Notes: generated by a model not told the origin, from the letters alone. Shown: positions 1 through 8,967, numbered from the stretch's first letter. The stretch is DNA of 59,464 nucleotides from an uncultured Acetatifactor sp. (GCA_910589655.1 CAJUTJ010000132.1:1-59464); one strand, 5' to 3'. A program made the numbers and translations.

Positions 1-2
1 AA

Positions 3-65
3 CCAATAGACAGAGAATGGATGAACCAGCATGATGGAAGAAGAATCTTCGGAAAGGATGTTTAG
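3..65 (+). CDS. 3' end of an upstream gene (partial)
   Basis: An open frame enters from the left edge and ends at a TAG at 63-65, giving the last 20 residues of a protein that ends in GRRIFGKDV. Too little is present to name it. A 15-bp inverted repeat follows 27 bases later and could end its transcript. The frame could also be chance, since only 20 codons are visible. Confidence 0.35.
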   Translation, partial: PIDREWMNQHDGRRIFGKDV

Positions 66-92
66 AATTATCCTTCTGTCTAATCAAAAAAG

Positions 93-132
93 AATAAGTC
101 TGTAAGCTGTTTTTCTTGCTTACAAACTTATT
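93..132. repeat. inverted repeat (15-bp arms, one mismatch)
   Basis: Arms at 93-107 and 118-132 pair with one mismatch around a T-rich 10-base loop. There is no clean T-run after it, so it may be a weak terminator for the gene on the left or the edge of a lost element. It lies just before a short frame that resembles an integrase N-terminus. Confidence 0.5.
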
Positions 133-150
133 ATACGAGGAGTTGGTTTT

Positions 151-243
151 ATGGGTAAAGACTTGAAGGACAAAGAACTTGGAGTTAGAGAAAATAGAAA
201 GTGCCCTGGAAATTGTGTAGTACTTTGTGTAGTAATAATATAG
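151..243 (+). pseudogene. N-terminal scrap of a site-specific integrase-like gene
   Basis: A 30-codon frame starts at ATG 151 behind a good AGGAG site (about 136-140). It begins MGKDLKDKELGV, which resembles the opening of a family of tyrosine-type integrases in Lachnospiraceae mobile elements (recalled, not searched). The similarity stops after about 12 residues and the frame closes at 243, so this would be a decayed 5' end. It could instead be an unrelated small ORF. Confidence 0.35.
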
Positions 244-296
244 AGAAAGGCGGAAAACCTTTATTTACAAGGATTTCTGAGCAGGTATAACAAGAA

Positions 297-1394
297 ATGA
301 AACTAGGAATCGTCGGTCTGCCCAATGTGGGCAAAAGCACATTATTTAATTCTTTGACAAAAGCCGGAGCGGAATCCGCCAATTATCCCTTCTGCACAAT
401 CGACCCGAATATCGGTGTGGTGGCAGTGCCTGACGAGAGGCTGAAAGCGTTAGGGGATATGTATCAGTCCAAGAAAGTTACGCCTGCAGTGATTGAATTC
501 GTGGATATTGCGGGCTTGGTAAAAGGCGCTTCCAAGGGCGAGGGCTTGGGGAATCAGTTTCTAAGCAATATCAGGGAAGTGGATGCCATTGTCCATGTGG
601 TGAGATGCTTTGAGGACGCCAATGTCATTCATGTGGACGGAAACGTGAATCCGTTAAGAGATATAGAAACCATCAATCTGGAACTTATCTTTGCCGACTT
701 GGAGGTGCTGGAAAGACGCTATGCCAAGGTATCAAAAGCGGCTCGGATGGACAAGGCTTACGCCAAAGAGTTAACACTGTTAGAACGCATCAAAGCCCAT
801 CTGGAGAGCGGAAAGCTGGCAAAGACGCTGGAAGCGGAGGATGAGGATGAAGCGGCCTTGTTAAAAGAATATAATCTTCTAACCTACAAACCTGTCATCT
901 ATGCGGCAAATGTAGCGGAGGATGATTTGGCTGACGACGGCGCTTCCAATGGGTTTGTCTCCGAGGTGAAGCGCTTTGCAGAAAGCGAGAACAGTGAAGT
1001 GTTTGTAATCTGTGCCCAGATCGAGCAGGAGATTTCCGAGCTGGACGAGGATGAAAAAGCAATGTTTTTGGAAGATTTGGGATTGTCCGAGTCCGGTTTG
1101 GAGAAACTAATACGTGCCAGCTATTCTCTGCTGGGATTAATGAGCTTTTTGACCGCAGGAGAGGACGAAACAAGGGCATGGACCATTAAAATAGGCACAA
1201 AAGCGCCTCAGGCCGCCGGAAAAATCCATTCCGATTTTGAGAGAGGCTTTATAAAGGCGGAAGTAGTCAACTACAAAGACCTGCTGGAGCAAGGCTCCTT
1301 GGCCGCGGCCCGTGAAAAAGGCATGGTGGGCATGGAAGGCAAAGACTACATTGTCCAAGACGGAGACGTTATACTCTTCCGGTTCAATGTGTGA
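297..1394 (+). CDS. ychF: redox-regulated ATPase / GTP-binding protein YchF
   Basis: A 365-residue YchF/OLA1-family P-loop NTPase, the usual length. The P-loop GLPNVGKS is at residues 7-14, the NYPFCTIDP signature follows, then the Walker B-like VDIAG leading into GLVKGASKGEGLGNQFL. A coiled-coil insert fills the middle, and the C-terminal TGS domain ends in the typical DYIVQDGDVILFRFNV. Members of this family bind ATP rather than GTP and act at ribosomes or in stress responses. The ATG at 297 is chosen because the protein then opens with the family MKLGIVGLPNVGKS; its ribosome-binding site is weak. The stop codon lies inside a long inverted repeat that continues into the intergenic gap. Confidence 0.97.
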   Translation: MKLGIVGLPNVGKSTLFNSLTKAGAESANYPFCTIDPNIGVVAVPDERLKALGDMYQSKKVTPAVIEFVDIAGLVKGASKGEGLGNQFLSNIREVDAIVHVVRCFEDANVIHVDGNVNPLRDIETINLELIFADLEVLERRYAKVSKAARMDKAYAKELTLLERIKAHLESGKLAKTLEAEDEDEAALLKEYNLLTYKPVIYAANVAEDDLADDGASNGFVSEVKRFAESENSEVFVICAQIEQEISELDEDEKAMFLEDLGLSESGLEKLIRASYSLLGLMSFLTAGEDETRAWTIKIGTKAPQAAGKIHSDFERGFIKAEVVNYKDLLEQGSLAAAREKGMVGMEGKDYIVQDGDVILFRFNV

Positions 1395-1458
1395 AAACCC
1401 ATCATGAGCGAAGGCTTGCCAAAGCGAATGGTGGAAGCACGAAGTGCGTGTTTTCACA
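1390..1458. repeat. long inverted repeat overlapping the ychF stop (degenerate chained-hairpin element)
   Basis: TGTGAAAAC at 1390-1398 pairs with GTTTTCACA at 1450-1458, and a small GCAC-GAA-GTGC hairpin lies inside at about 1436-1446. The left arm contains the ychF stop codon. The layout (TGTGA-type arm starting at a stop, short GAA-looped hairpin) recalls the intergenic stem-loop family described for 14974-15114 and elsewhere in this window. Confidence 0.5.
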
Positions 1459-1534
1459 AGAGCTTGCATGAAATTTGGGATTGAAGGCTTGCCGAACATC
1501 GGCCGCAATTACCAGAATTTTGAAAGGAGTATGT

Positions 1535-2413
1535 ATGAACGCAGGTGACATTGCTTTCCCCAATCTGGGAATCTATTTGGAAAATGTACCGAAGCATTTC
1601 AGCATATTTGGCTTTGAGATAGCATTTTACGGGGTAATTATAGGAATCGGCATTATTGCAGGAATCATGACGGCGGCGTATCTTGCGAAACGAACGGGTC
1701 AAGATCCGGATATTATCTGGGATTTTGCGATATATGCAGTGATTTTTTCCATAATAGGCGCCAGAATTTATTATGTTATCTTTGAATGGGATTTGTATAA
1801 AAATAATCTTCTCAATATCTTCAATATCCGCAAGGGGGGGTTGGCGATCTATGGCGGTGTCATTGCCGCATTTATCACCTTGTTCGTCTACGCGCGGATT
1901 AAGAAGCTGAATGCCTTTCGGATAGGAGATACGGCAGTACCGGGATTGATTCTGGGGCAGGCCATCGGCAGATGGGGCAATTTTATGAACCGCGAGGTCT
2001 TCGGTGAGTACTATGACGGACTGCTTTCCATGCAGCTTCCTCTGGAGGCGGTGCGGGCCAGAGACGTCTCCGAGAATATTGCGGCACATATACCGGAAGG
2101 AGCAAACTTTATTCAGGTGCATCCCACCTTCCTTTATGAGAGCCTTTGGTGTCTTGCAGTGCTTGCAGTGATGCTGTTTTATTGGAAGCACAAAAGGTTT
2201 GAGGGGGAGATCTGTCTGCTGTATTTCGGCGGGTACGGTTTAGGACGTTTTGTGATCGAAGGGATCCGCACGGACACCTTGTTTGTGCCGGGAACCACCA
2301 TTGCGGTATCACAAGTATTGTCGCTGCTGATGGTCTTATTTGCAATTATAACGGATGTGATTATCCGGGTTAAGTTAAGACATGCCAAGAAGGATGACAA
2401 AGCAGCCGGATAA
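1535..2413 (+). CDS. lgt: prolipoprotein diacylglyceryl transferase
   Basis: A 292-residue polytopic membrane enzyme that transfers diacylglyceryl from phosphatidylglycerol to the lipobox Cys of prolipoproteins, the first step of lipoprotein maturation. Family signatures are present: GGLAIYGGVIAA, RWGNFMNREVFGEYYD (the Lgt Arg/Asn/Glu signature) and C-terminal GLGRFVIEGIRTD. About seven hydrophobic segments are visible. The open frame extends to 1475, but ATG 1535 is preferred because AAAGGAG lies at 1523-1529 and the protein then starts just before the first membrane region. A seven-G run encodes Lys-Gly-Gly in the signature, with no frame change. A strong terminator follows at 2516-2556. 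Confidence 0.95.
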   Translation: MNAGDIAFPNLGIYLENVPKHFSIFGFEIAFYGVIIGIGIIAGIMTAAYLAKRTGQDPDIIWDFAIYAVIFSIIGARIYYVIFEWDLYKNNLLNIFNIRKGGLAIYGGVIAAFITLFVYARIKKLNAFRIGDTAVPGLILGQAIGRWGNFMNREVFGEYYDGLLSMQLPLEAVRARDVSENIAAHIPEGANFIQVHPTFLYESLWCLAVLAVMLFYWKHKRFEGEICLLYFGGYGLGRFVIEGIRTDTLFVPGTTIAVSQVLSLLMVLFAIITDVIIRVKLRHAKKDDKAAG

Positions 2414-2515
2414 GCAAATACAATATACAAGCAACAAAATGACGCCGGACAAAACGGTTTGGACAGTACTCTCCGTTACGGTAACAATAGCAGTGCGTCC
2501 ATAAACATATTTGTA

Positions 2516-2556
2516 TGCGATTTGGCAGGACAGGTAAACGCCAAATCGCATTTTTT
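2516..2556 (+). terminator. rho-independent terminator after lgt
   Basis: A perfect 11-bp stem (TGCGATTTGGC at 2516-2526 with GCCAAATCGCA at 2540-2550) is followed by six T. It lies about 100 bp after the lgt stop. Confidence 0.85.
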
Positions 2557-2745
2557 GTGTAACAGCGAAAAGCCGGATTCGGCGTATTTCAGGGGATGCA
2601 GCGTTTTTACTGCAGAAGGGATTTACTCCGCAAGGAATCAATAACGCATGTAATGCTAAATTTCGATTAAGAAAAAATTTCGTATATAGATGTGGATGGA
2701 TTTAAAATTCCGGCATACCATATCTTGTGGTTTTTAATAAAAAAG

Positions 2746-2777
2746 CGTCCCGCAGATAGTCTGTGGGGCGTTTTTTT
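2746..2777 (+). terminator. rho-independent terminator upstream of the dcw cluster
   Basis: An 11-bp stem with G-U pairs (2746-2756 with 2760-2770), a three-base loop and seven T. A-rich sequence on the other side could make it bidirectional. Apart from the two terminators and the MraZ boxes, nothing convincing was seen in the gap 2414-2941; a 61-codon frame at 2459-2644 spans the lgt terminator and is not credible. Confidence 0.8.
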
Positions 2778-2838
2778 ACGTGTCCTGTTTCGAAAATAGA
2801 GGTTGTCAAACATGGAATAATATATTAAAATCAATTTT

Positions 2839-2879
2839 AAAGTGGGATGGAGATGGCAGGTAAACCCATAAAGTGGGAT
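2839..2879 (+). promoter_or_regulatory. two MraZ-type operator boxes
   Basis: The 10-mer AAAGTGGGAT occurs twice, at 2839-2848 and 2870-2879, 31 bp apart, within about 100 bp of the mraZ start. MraZ is known to repress its own operon by binding direct TGGG/AAAGTG-type repeats at this position in other bacteria. A possible -35 (TTGTCA, 2803-2808) precedes them, but no convincing -10 could be fixed. Confidence 0.65.
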
Positions 2880-2941
2880 AGAAAACCAAATGTGAAAACG
2901 CCTCTCTGTGGCAGCCCCGCTTTTGACTGGTGGTGATTGCT

Positions 2942-3373
2942 ATGTTCATGGGCAGATACAATCATACAATTGATCCGAAAGGCAGGTTGAGCATTCCTTC
3001 AAAATACCGTGAAATGTTAGGAGATGAATTTGTGGTTTCGAAAGGAATGGACGGCTGTTTGTTTGTGTACGCAAATGATGATTGGAAAGTCTTTGAAGAA
3101 AAATTGGCATCGCTGCCGCTGATCAATCAAGAAGCAAGGCAGTTTGCGAGATTCTTTCTGTCAGGAGCCCAGTATGTCACTGTGGATAAGCAGGGACGTA
3201 TCCTGATGCCTCAGGATTTAAGGGATTTCGCGGGACTTCAAAAGGATGTTGTTTTAGCGGGAATGGGCGGACGCATTGAGATCTGGAGTCTTGAGAAGTG
3301 GAACGAAAACAGTGAACAAGTGGATATTAACAAGATATCTGAGGGAATGATCAATCTCGGACTCACGATTTAA
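2942..3373 (+). CDS. mraZ: transcriptional regulator MraZ
   Basis: A 143-residue protein with two tandem SpoVT/AbrB-type domains, starting MFMGRYNHTIDPKGRLSIP as usual for the family; the second DxxGR motif is DKQGRILMP. MraZ is the conserved first gene of dcw clusters, forms a ring-shaped oligomer and represses the operon. The frame is open to GTG 2930, but ATG 2942 gives the canonical N-terminus and the usual length. The upstream site is poor (GGTGGTGAT). Candidate operator boxes lie at 2839-2879, and rsmH follows after 17 bp. Confidence 0.95.
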   Translation: MFMGRYNHTIDPKGRLSIPSKYREMLGDEFVVSKGMDGCLFVYANDDWKVFEEKLASLPLINQEARQFARFFLSGAQYVTVDKQGRILMPQDLRDFAGLQKDVVLAGMGGRIEIWSLEKWNENSEQVDINKISEGMINLGLTI

Positions 3374-3390
3374 AAAGAGGAGCGTTCGGT

Positions 3391-4338
3391 ATGGAATTCA
3401 ATCATTACTCTGTGCTCCTTGCGGAGACCATTGAGCAGCTGCACGTCCGGCCTGAGGGAATCTATGTGGACGGCACGCTGGGAGGAGGCGGACATGCCTA
3501 TGAGGTATGTAAGCAGCTGACCACAGGACATTTTTACGGAATTGATCAGGATGACGCGGCTGTGGAAGCTGCCGGAAAACGGCTGGAGCCCTTCGGGGAT
3601 AAAGTAACCATCCTGAGAAACAATTACTGCAATATGCGTTCTGCGCTGGCGGAACGGGGAGTTACAAAGGTGGACGGCATTGTACTTGATCTGGGAGTGT
3701 CTTCTTACCAGTTGGATGAGTCGGAGAGAGGGTTTTCCTACCGCTTTGACGCTCCGCTGGATATGCGCATGGACCGAAGGCAGACCGTTACGGCGCGGGA
3801 GATAATCAACGGGTACTCGGAGAACGATCTTTACAGAATCATACGCGACTATGGAGAGGACAAGTTTTCTAAAAATATTGCCAAACATATTGTGAGAGCG
3901 AGGGCGGACAAGCCCATCGAAACTACATTCGAATTAAATGAGATCATCAAAGCGGCCATACCCGCCAGAATGCGCAAGGACGGTCATCCCTCTAAGCGCA
4001 CCTTTCAGGCAGTGCGTATCGAATGCAACAGGGAACTGGATGTTTTGCGGGATTCGCTGGAAGATTTTATAGAGATGCTTAATCCGGGAGGAAGGCTGTG
4101 CATCATCACCTTTCATTCGCTGGAGGACAGAATCGTTAAAAGTACATTTAAGAAAAATGAGAATCCATGTACCTGCCCGCCGGGATTTCCGGTCTGTGTA
4201 TGTGGAATGGTTTCAAAAGGGAGAGTGGTTACGGGAAAGCCCATTTTGCCGGGAGAGAGGGAGTTAGCTGAAAACAGTCGTTCAAAAAGTGCAAAATTGC
4301 GGGTGTTTGAAGCAAAACAGACTGCTGCCAACGTATAA
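3391..4338 (+). CDS. rsmH: 16S rRNA (cytosine(1402)-N4)-methyltransferase RsmH
   Basis: A 315-residue SAM-dependent methyltransferase that N4-methylates C1402 in the ribosomal P site. It starts with HYSVLLAETIEQL, has the SAM-binding DGTLGGGGHA loop, the GIVLDLGVSSYQLDE and FSYRFDAPLDMRMD signatures, and the C-terminal ITFHSLEDRIVK motif. It ends with the usual basic ENSRSKSAKLRVFE. The ribosome-binding site AGAGGAG is about 10 bases before ATG 3391. It is the second gene of the dcw cluster. Confidence 0.97.
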   Translation: MEFNHYSVLLAETIEQLHVRPEGIYVDGTLGGGGHAYEVCKQLTTGHFYGIDQDDAAVEAAGKRLEPFGDKVTILRNNYCNMRSALAERGVTKVDGIVLDLGVSSYQLDESERGFSYRFDAPLDMRMDRRQTVTAREIINGYSENDLYRIIRDYGEDKFSKNIAKHIVRARADKPIETTFELNEIIKAAIPARMRKDGHPSKRTFQAVRIECNRELDVLRDSLEDFIEMLNPGGRLCIITFHSLEDRIVKSTFKKNENPCTCPPGFPVCVCGMVSKGRVVTGKPILPGERELAENSRSKSAKLRVFEAKQTAANV

Positions 4339-4370
4339 ACGGCAGCGATGAAAAAGTTAGAAAGCAGGTT

Positions 4371-4883
4371 ATGAACATGGGTCAGACTAGAAATTACAAC
4401 AGAAATCGTTCATACAATCAGAGGAAAACCGTATCCCACAGGGGGAACCAAGGGGGATATGTATATGGGAATACAGCGCGCAGGCTGGAAGTACAGCAAC
4501 AGCTTCAGGAGCCTGCCAGAAAACCGGTGGAGCCTGCCGTGCGCAAGAACCGCGAGAAGGCACACCATATGAATATGGGGTATGTATTGTTTTTGGCGGC
4601 TGCATTGATAGCGGCCAGTTGGATTCTGGTGACATATGTACAGCTTCAGGCAGAGCTTACAAATCTTACGAAATGGAATGCGGAACTTCAAAGCGAACTC
4701 AGCAACCGCAGGCTTGCCAACGACGAAGCCTACAACCGTATTTTGAACAGTATTGATTTAGAGGAAGTGAAGCGGATCGCCATTGGGGAACTGGGAATGG
4801 TATATGCGCAGGAGGGGCAGATTTATAATTACGACAATGAGGGAAATGACTATATGCGCAAGATCACGGAAGGTGCGAATTAA
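4371..4883 (+). CDS. FtsL-like septal membrane protein
   Basis: A 170-residue single-pass membrane protein: a polar, Arg/Gln-rich cytoplasmic N-terminus of about 65 residues, one membrane span (YVLFLAAALIAASWILVTYV, about 70-90), then a coiled-coil outer part (QLQAELTNLTKWNAELQSEL). This topology, and the place between rsmH and a class B PBP, fit FtsL, which joins DivIC/FtsB and FtsQ to activate the septal synthase. Sequence conservation in this family is low, so the name rests on topology and position. Confidence 0.8.
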   Translation: MNMGQTRNYNRNRSYNQRKTVSHRGNQGGYVYGNTARRLEVQQQLQEPARKPVEPAVRKNREKAHHMNMGYVLFLAAALIAASWILVTYVQLQAELTNLTKWNAELQSELSNRRLANDEAYNRILNSIDLEEVKRIAIGELGMVYAQEGQIYNYDNEGNDYMRKITEGAN

Positions 4884-4894
4884 CGAGGTGCAGT

Positions 4895-7138
4895 GTGAAG
4901 AAACAGGGAAAAAATATATTTTCTATCAAAATGCAAAAGAAGCTGGTGGTATTGTTTGTCTTTGTACTGCTGGCTTTTGCCCTTTTAAGCAGCAGGCTGG
5001 TTTACATAGCCAGAGAGAACGGTACACAATATCAAAAGCAGATTCTGTCCCAGCAGAAATATGATTCCACTACGATTCCTTATAGAAGGGGAGATATCGT
5101 AGATGCCAAGGGCACGGTCATTGCCACCAGTGAGAAAGTTTATAATCTGGTGATAGATGCCAAGGTCATGAATACGGAATTGAACCATAAAAAACCGTAT
5201 CTGGAGCCTACTTTGGAGGCTCTTGGACAATGCTTTGATTTGGATATGTCTGCAATCAGGGAGTATGTGACCACAAATACTTCTTCCTCTTGGTATGTGC
5301 CTTTAAGACAGCTTACCTACGACCAAATCAGCGGATTCAAGGAATTACAGGAGGATGAGAAAAACGGCAATAATATTAAAGGCGTCTGGTTCGAGGAAGA
5401 ATATAAGAGGGTGTACCCCTATGGCTCTCTGGCAGCCGACGTCATCGGGTTCACCTCCAAAGACAATATCGGCAATTACGGGCTGGAGGAATATTATAAT
5501 GCTACACTGAGCGGCGTAAACGGCAGGGAATACGGCTATTTGAACGACGATCTGAATTTGCAGCGCACGATTCAGCCGGCCTTGGACGGGAATACCGTCC
5601 ATTCCACCATTGACACCAATGTGCAGATGATTGTGGAGAAATATCTGAAAAAATTTAACGACGAACATATGGGGGAATTTGCGGAAGGCGCTAACGGTGC
5701 GCAGAACATCGGCTGCATCATGATGTGGGTGAACACGGGGGAAATCCTTTCCATGGCAAGCTATCCCACCTATGATTTAAATGACGTGAGAAATCCCGGC
5801 GCGCTGATCGGCTCCATGGAAGTGGAGCAGATTACAAATGCAAACGGTTACTTTGAGATACATAAGACAGGAAATTACATTAATGAGGCAAGGCTGGCGG
5901 AGATGGACGAGGATCAGATATATCTGAACCTGAATAATCTGTGGAAAAATTATTGTATCACCGGCACTTATGAGCCGGGATCCACGGCAAAGCCCTTTAC
6001 CGTGGCGGCTGCTCTTGAGACGGCGGCGGTTTCTCCCAATGCCACCTTTGAATGCTCCGGGTTCATGGAGATAGGCGGATACAGAATCAGATGCCATAAT
6101 AAGTATGGCGGGACGCTGACATTGGAACAGGCGGTGGCAAAATCCTGCAATGTGACCATGATGAAGATTGCGCAGGTGCTGGGAAAGGACGTATTCGCGG
6201 AATATCAGCGGATCTTTAACTTCGGATTAAAAACGAATATTGACCTTGCCGGAGAAGCCCGTACAGCCAGCCTGATTTATACGGCGGATGAGATAGGCCC
6301 CACCGACCTTGCCACTAATTCTTTCGGGCAGAATTTTAATGTTACCATGGTTCAAATGATTACCGGATTTTGCGCTCTGGTTAACGGGGGATATTATTAC
6401 GAACCCCATATGGTAGATAAGATCACGAATTCCAACGGCGCTACCGTGGCCAACATTGAACCAAGGGTGTTGAAACAGGTGATATCCGAATCCACTTCCG
6501 AATGGATCCGGCAGTACTGCGAGGCGGTAGTGCGGGAGGGCACAGGCCATACGGCTCGTCCTGCCGGTTACATGATCGGAGGAAAAACGGGAACGGCGGA
6601 AACCATTGACGAGAATACCCACAAGCGTTCCGAGACGGAGCACGTTGTTTCCTTTATCGGTTTTGCTCCTGCGGATGATCCTCAGATTGCCATTTATGTG
6701 GTGGTGGACAGACCCAATGTAGACCATCAGGGCGACGTGAAGTATGCCACAAGAATCGTGCGTGACATCCTTACGGAAGCGCTGCCCTATCTGAATATTT
6801 TTATGACGGAGGAATTAAGCGAGGAGGAGATTGAGGAACTGGCTGCTTTGCAGCTGGATATTACAAATCAGTATACCCAGAGGCCGGAGGATGATGCGCT
6901 GGAAGGAGAAGAGCCGGAGGAGAATGAAGATAACAATTCATATGTGAACCCCGACGGCACCATACCCGTATGGATGAGCTTCCCCATTGACCCCGTAACG
7001 GGCTACCGTGTGGATCCGGCTACCGGTGACAAATACGATGCTAAGGCAGGATTTCTGGTGGAAGGAAGCAGTACTTCCGTTATGGATCCCAACATGCCGG
7101 TGAATGACAATCTTATTTATCCGCCCCAAGAAGAATAA
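4895..7138 (+). CDS. class B penicillin-binding protein (FtsI/PBP2-type transpeptidase)
   Basis: A 747-residue division-type transpeptidase. A single N-terminal membrane anchor (about residues 14-33) is followed by the dimerisation domain (RGDIVDAKGTVIATS) and the transpeptidase domain with all three motifs: S363-T-A-K, S417-C-N and K564-T-G-T. It would cross-link septal peptidoglycan with FtsW. After the transpeptidase domain, about 110 residues are acidic then Pro/Gly/Asp-rich; no PASTA repeat was recognised. Start GTG 4895 follows GAGGTG. A second class B PBP gene follows 92 bp after its stop, a tandem arrangement also found in relatives. Confidence 0.93.
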   Translation: MKKQGKNIFSIKMQKKLVVLFVFVLLAFALLSSRLVYIARENGTQYQKQILSQQKYDSTTIPYRRGDIVDAKGTVIATSEKVYNLVIDAKVMNTELNHKKPYLEPTLEALGQCFDLDMSAIREYVTTNTSSSWYVPLRQLTYDQISGFKELQEDEKNGNNIKGVWFEEEYKRVYPYGSLAADVIGFTSKDNIGNYGLEEYYNATLSGVNGREYGYLNDDLNLQRTIQPALDGNTVHSTIDTNVQMIVEKYLKKFNDEHMGEFAEGANGAQNIGCIMMWVNTGEILSMASYPTYDLNDVRNPGALIGSMEVEQITNANGYFEIHKTGNYINEARLAEMDEDQIYLNLNNLWKNYCITGTYEPGSTAKPFTVAAALETAAVSPNATFECSGFMEIGGYRIRCHNKYGGTLTLEQAVAKSCNVTMMKIAQVLGKDVFAEYQRIFNFGLKTNIDLAGEARTASLIYTADEIGPTDLATNSFGQNFNVTMVQMITGFCALVNGGYYYEPHMVDKITNSNGATVANIEPRVLKQVISESTSEWIRQYCEAVVREGTGHTARPAGYMIGGKTGTAETIDENTHKRSETEHVVSFIGFAPADDPQIAIYVVVDRPNVDHQGDVKYATRIVRDILTEALPYLNIFMTEELSEEEIEELAALQLDITNQYTQRPEDDALEGEEPEENEDNNSYVNPDGTIPVWMSFPIDPVTGYRVDPATGDKYDAKAGFLVEGSSTSVMDPNMPVNDNLIYPPQEE

Positions 7139-7230
7139 CCATATATGAGCTTTGGAATTATGCGCGGCGGATGTCATAACTTCATAGGAAACGGAATAAA
7201 GTATAGTAATCCCTTTTTATGAGGTTTTGT

Positions 7231-8967
7231 ATGTTAGCCTATAATAATAAGATATTTCACAGAAAGAAGGTGCTTGTAATCTTTCTGGGATGCAGCGTAC
7301 TGCTGCTCCTTTTGTTCGGCAGGCTGATATACCTTATGATCTGGCGTGCGGACCACTATTCGCAGCTGGCGACGGATCTCCATGAAAGAGAGCGGAGCAT
7401 CAAAGCTGCGAGAGGGCGGATACTGGACTGTAACGGTAAGGTGCTGGCGGACAATAAGACGGTATGCACCATCTCCGTCATACATAATCAAATCGAAGAT
7501 CCCGAGGAGGTGATCCGGATTCTCTGCGAAGAACTGGATCTCTCCGAGGAATATGTCAGACAAAGGGTGGAGAAATACTCCTCCATGGAGCGTATCAAGA
7601 GTAATGTGGATAAGGCAATCGGTGACATCATCAGAGAATATGACCTTGCCGGAGTTAAGGTGGATGAGGATTACAAGAGATATTATCCCTATAATGAGCT
7701 GGCCAGCAAGGTTCTCGGCTTCACCGGAGGAGACAATCAGGGAATTATCGGGCTGGAGGTGATCTATGAGGAATATCTGGAAGGGGAGCCGGGGAAAATA
7801 CTTACGATGACGGATGCCAAGGGCATAGAAGTGGAAGAAGCCGGGGAAAGGCGCATAGAGCCGGTTAACGGCAATGACTTGTGCATCAGCATGGATATGA
7901 ACATACAGACCTATGCTACCCAGCTGGCCCTTCAGGCATGTGCCGCAAAACAGGCGGACAGCGTTTCCATCATTGTGATGAATCCTCAGAACGGCGAGAT
8001 CCTTGCCATGGTAAATGTGCCGGAATTTAATCTGAACGATCCCTATGCGCTGCCGGAAGGAACTCCGGAGAACGTCAGCGCGGAGGAAAAGCAGAATCTG
8101 TTAAACGGAATCTGGAGAAACGGATGTATCAATGACACCTACGAGCCCGGTTCCACTTTTAAAGTCATTACGGCGGCGGCGGGGCTGGAGGCCGGAGTCG
8201 TGACACCGGAGAGCACCTTCAACTGTCCGGGCTTCATTGTGGTGGATGACAGAAAAATCCGCTGCCATAAAGTGGCGGGACACGGCACACAGGATTTTAC
8301 CCATAGTATGATGAATTCCTGCAATCCGGCGCTGATCACCCTTGGATTAAGGCTGGGGCTGGATTCCTATTATGATTATTTTGAAAAATTCGGACTGAAG
8401 ACAAGAACGGGCATCGACCTTCCCGGCGAGGCGGGCACCATTATGCATCAAAAGGAAAATATGGGAAATGTGGAGCTCGCCACGGTGGCTTTCGGGCAGT
8501 CTTTCCAGATTACGCCCATACAGCTGATTACCACGGTGTCTTCCATTATAAACGGCGGCCGCCGCATTACGCCCCATTTCGGGGTAAAAGCGCTGGACGA
8601 GGCGGGAAATGTGGTGGAAACCTTTGAGTATCCGGTAACGCCCGGTATTGTGTCGGAGGAGACCAGCGAAACCATGCGTGAGATACTGGAGATGGTAGTA
8701 GCGGAAGGCTCCGGTAAAAACGGACGTGTGGAAGGCTTCCGCATCGGAGGAAAGACTGCTACCAGTCAGACACTGCCCAGAGGCAGCGGACGTTACATTG
8801 CTTCTTTTGTCGCTTTTGCACCGGCGGATGACCCTCAGGTCATTGCTCTTGCCATCGTCAATAATCCTCAGGGAACGTATTACGGGGGACAGGTGGCAGC
8901 GCCGATCCTGCGGCAGCTTTATGAAAATATTCTTCCGTATTTGGGGATAATGGAGTATAATCAATGA
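7231..8967 (+). CDS. class B penicillin-binding protein with a variant KTG box (SpoVD/FtsI-type)
   Basis: A 578-residue transpeptidase with an N-terminal anchor (VLVIFLGCSVLLLLLFGRLIY), the RGRILDCNGKVLADN dimerisation motif and transpeptidase motifs S308-T-F-K and S363-C-N. The third motif reads K508-T-A-T instead of K-T-G-T, with Ala where Gly is nearly invariant. The rest of the domain is intact, so this looks like a subfamily variant rather than decay. ATG 7231 is preferred over in-frame ATG 7219 because GAGG lies 6-10 bases before it. Its TGA overlaps the mraY ATG, implying coupled translation. It may be the septal or the sporulation-specific partner of the preceding PBP. Confidence 0.92.
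   Translation: MLAYNNKIFHRKKVLVIFLGCSVLLLLLFGRLIYLMIWRADHYSQLATDLHERERSIKAARGRILDCNGKVLADNKTVCTISVIHNQIEDPEEVIRILCEELDLSEEYVRQRVEKYSSMERIKSNVDKAIGDIIREYDLAGVKVDEDYKRYYPYNELASKVLGFTGGDNQGIIGLEVIYEEYLEGEPGKILTMTDAKGIEVEEAGERRIEPVNGNDLCISMDMNIQTYATQLALQACAAKQADSVSIIVMNPQNGEILAMVNVPEFNLNDPYALPEGTPENVSAEEKQNLLNGIWRNGCINDTYEPGSTFKVITAAAGLEAGVVTPESTFNCPGFIVVDDRKIRCHKVAGHGTQDFTHSMMNSCNPALITLGLRLGLDSYYDYFEKFGLKTRTGIDLPGEAGTIMHQKENMGNVELATVAFGQSFQITPIQLITTVSSIINGGRRITPHFGVKALDEAGNVVETFEYPVTPGIVSEETSETMREILEMVVAEGSGKNGRVEGFRIGGKTATSQTLPRGSGRYIASFVAFAPADDPQVIALAIVNNPQGTYYGGQVAAPILRQLYENILPYLGIMEYNQ

Noticed and set aside
1838..1844. Seven-G run in lgt as a second phase switch
   Set aside because: It codes Lys-Gly-Gly in the conserved GGLAIYGG signature, the frame is intact and the run is short.
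2459..2644. 61-codon plus-strand frame after lgt
   Set aside because: It spans the lgt terminator hairpin and has no homology or good ribosome-binding site.
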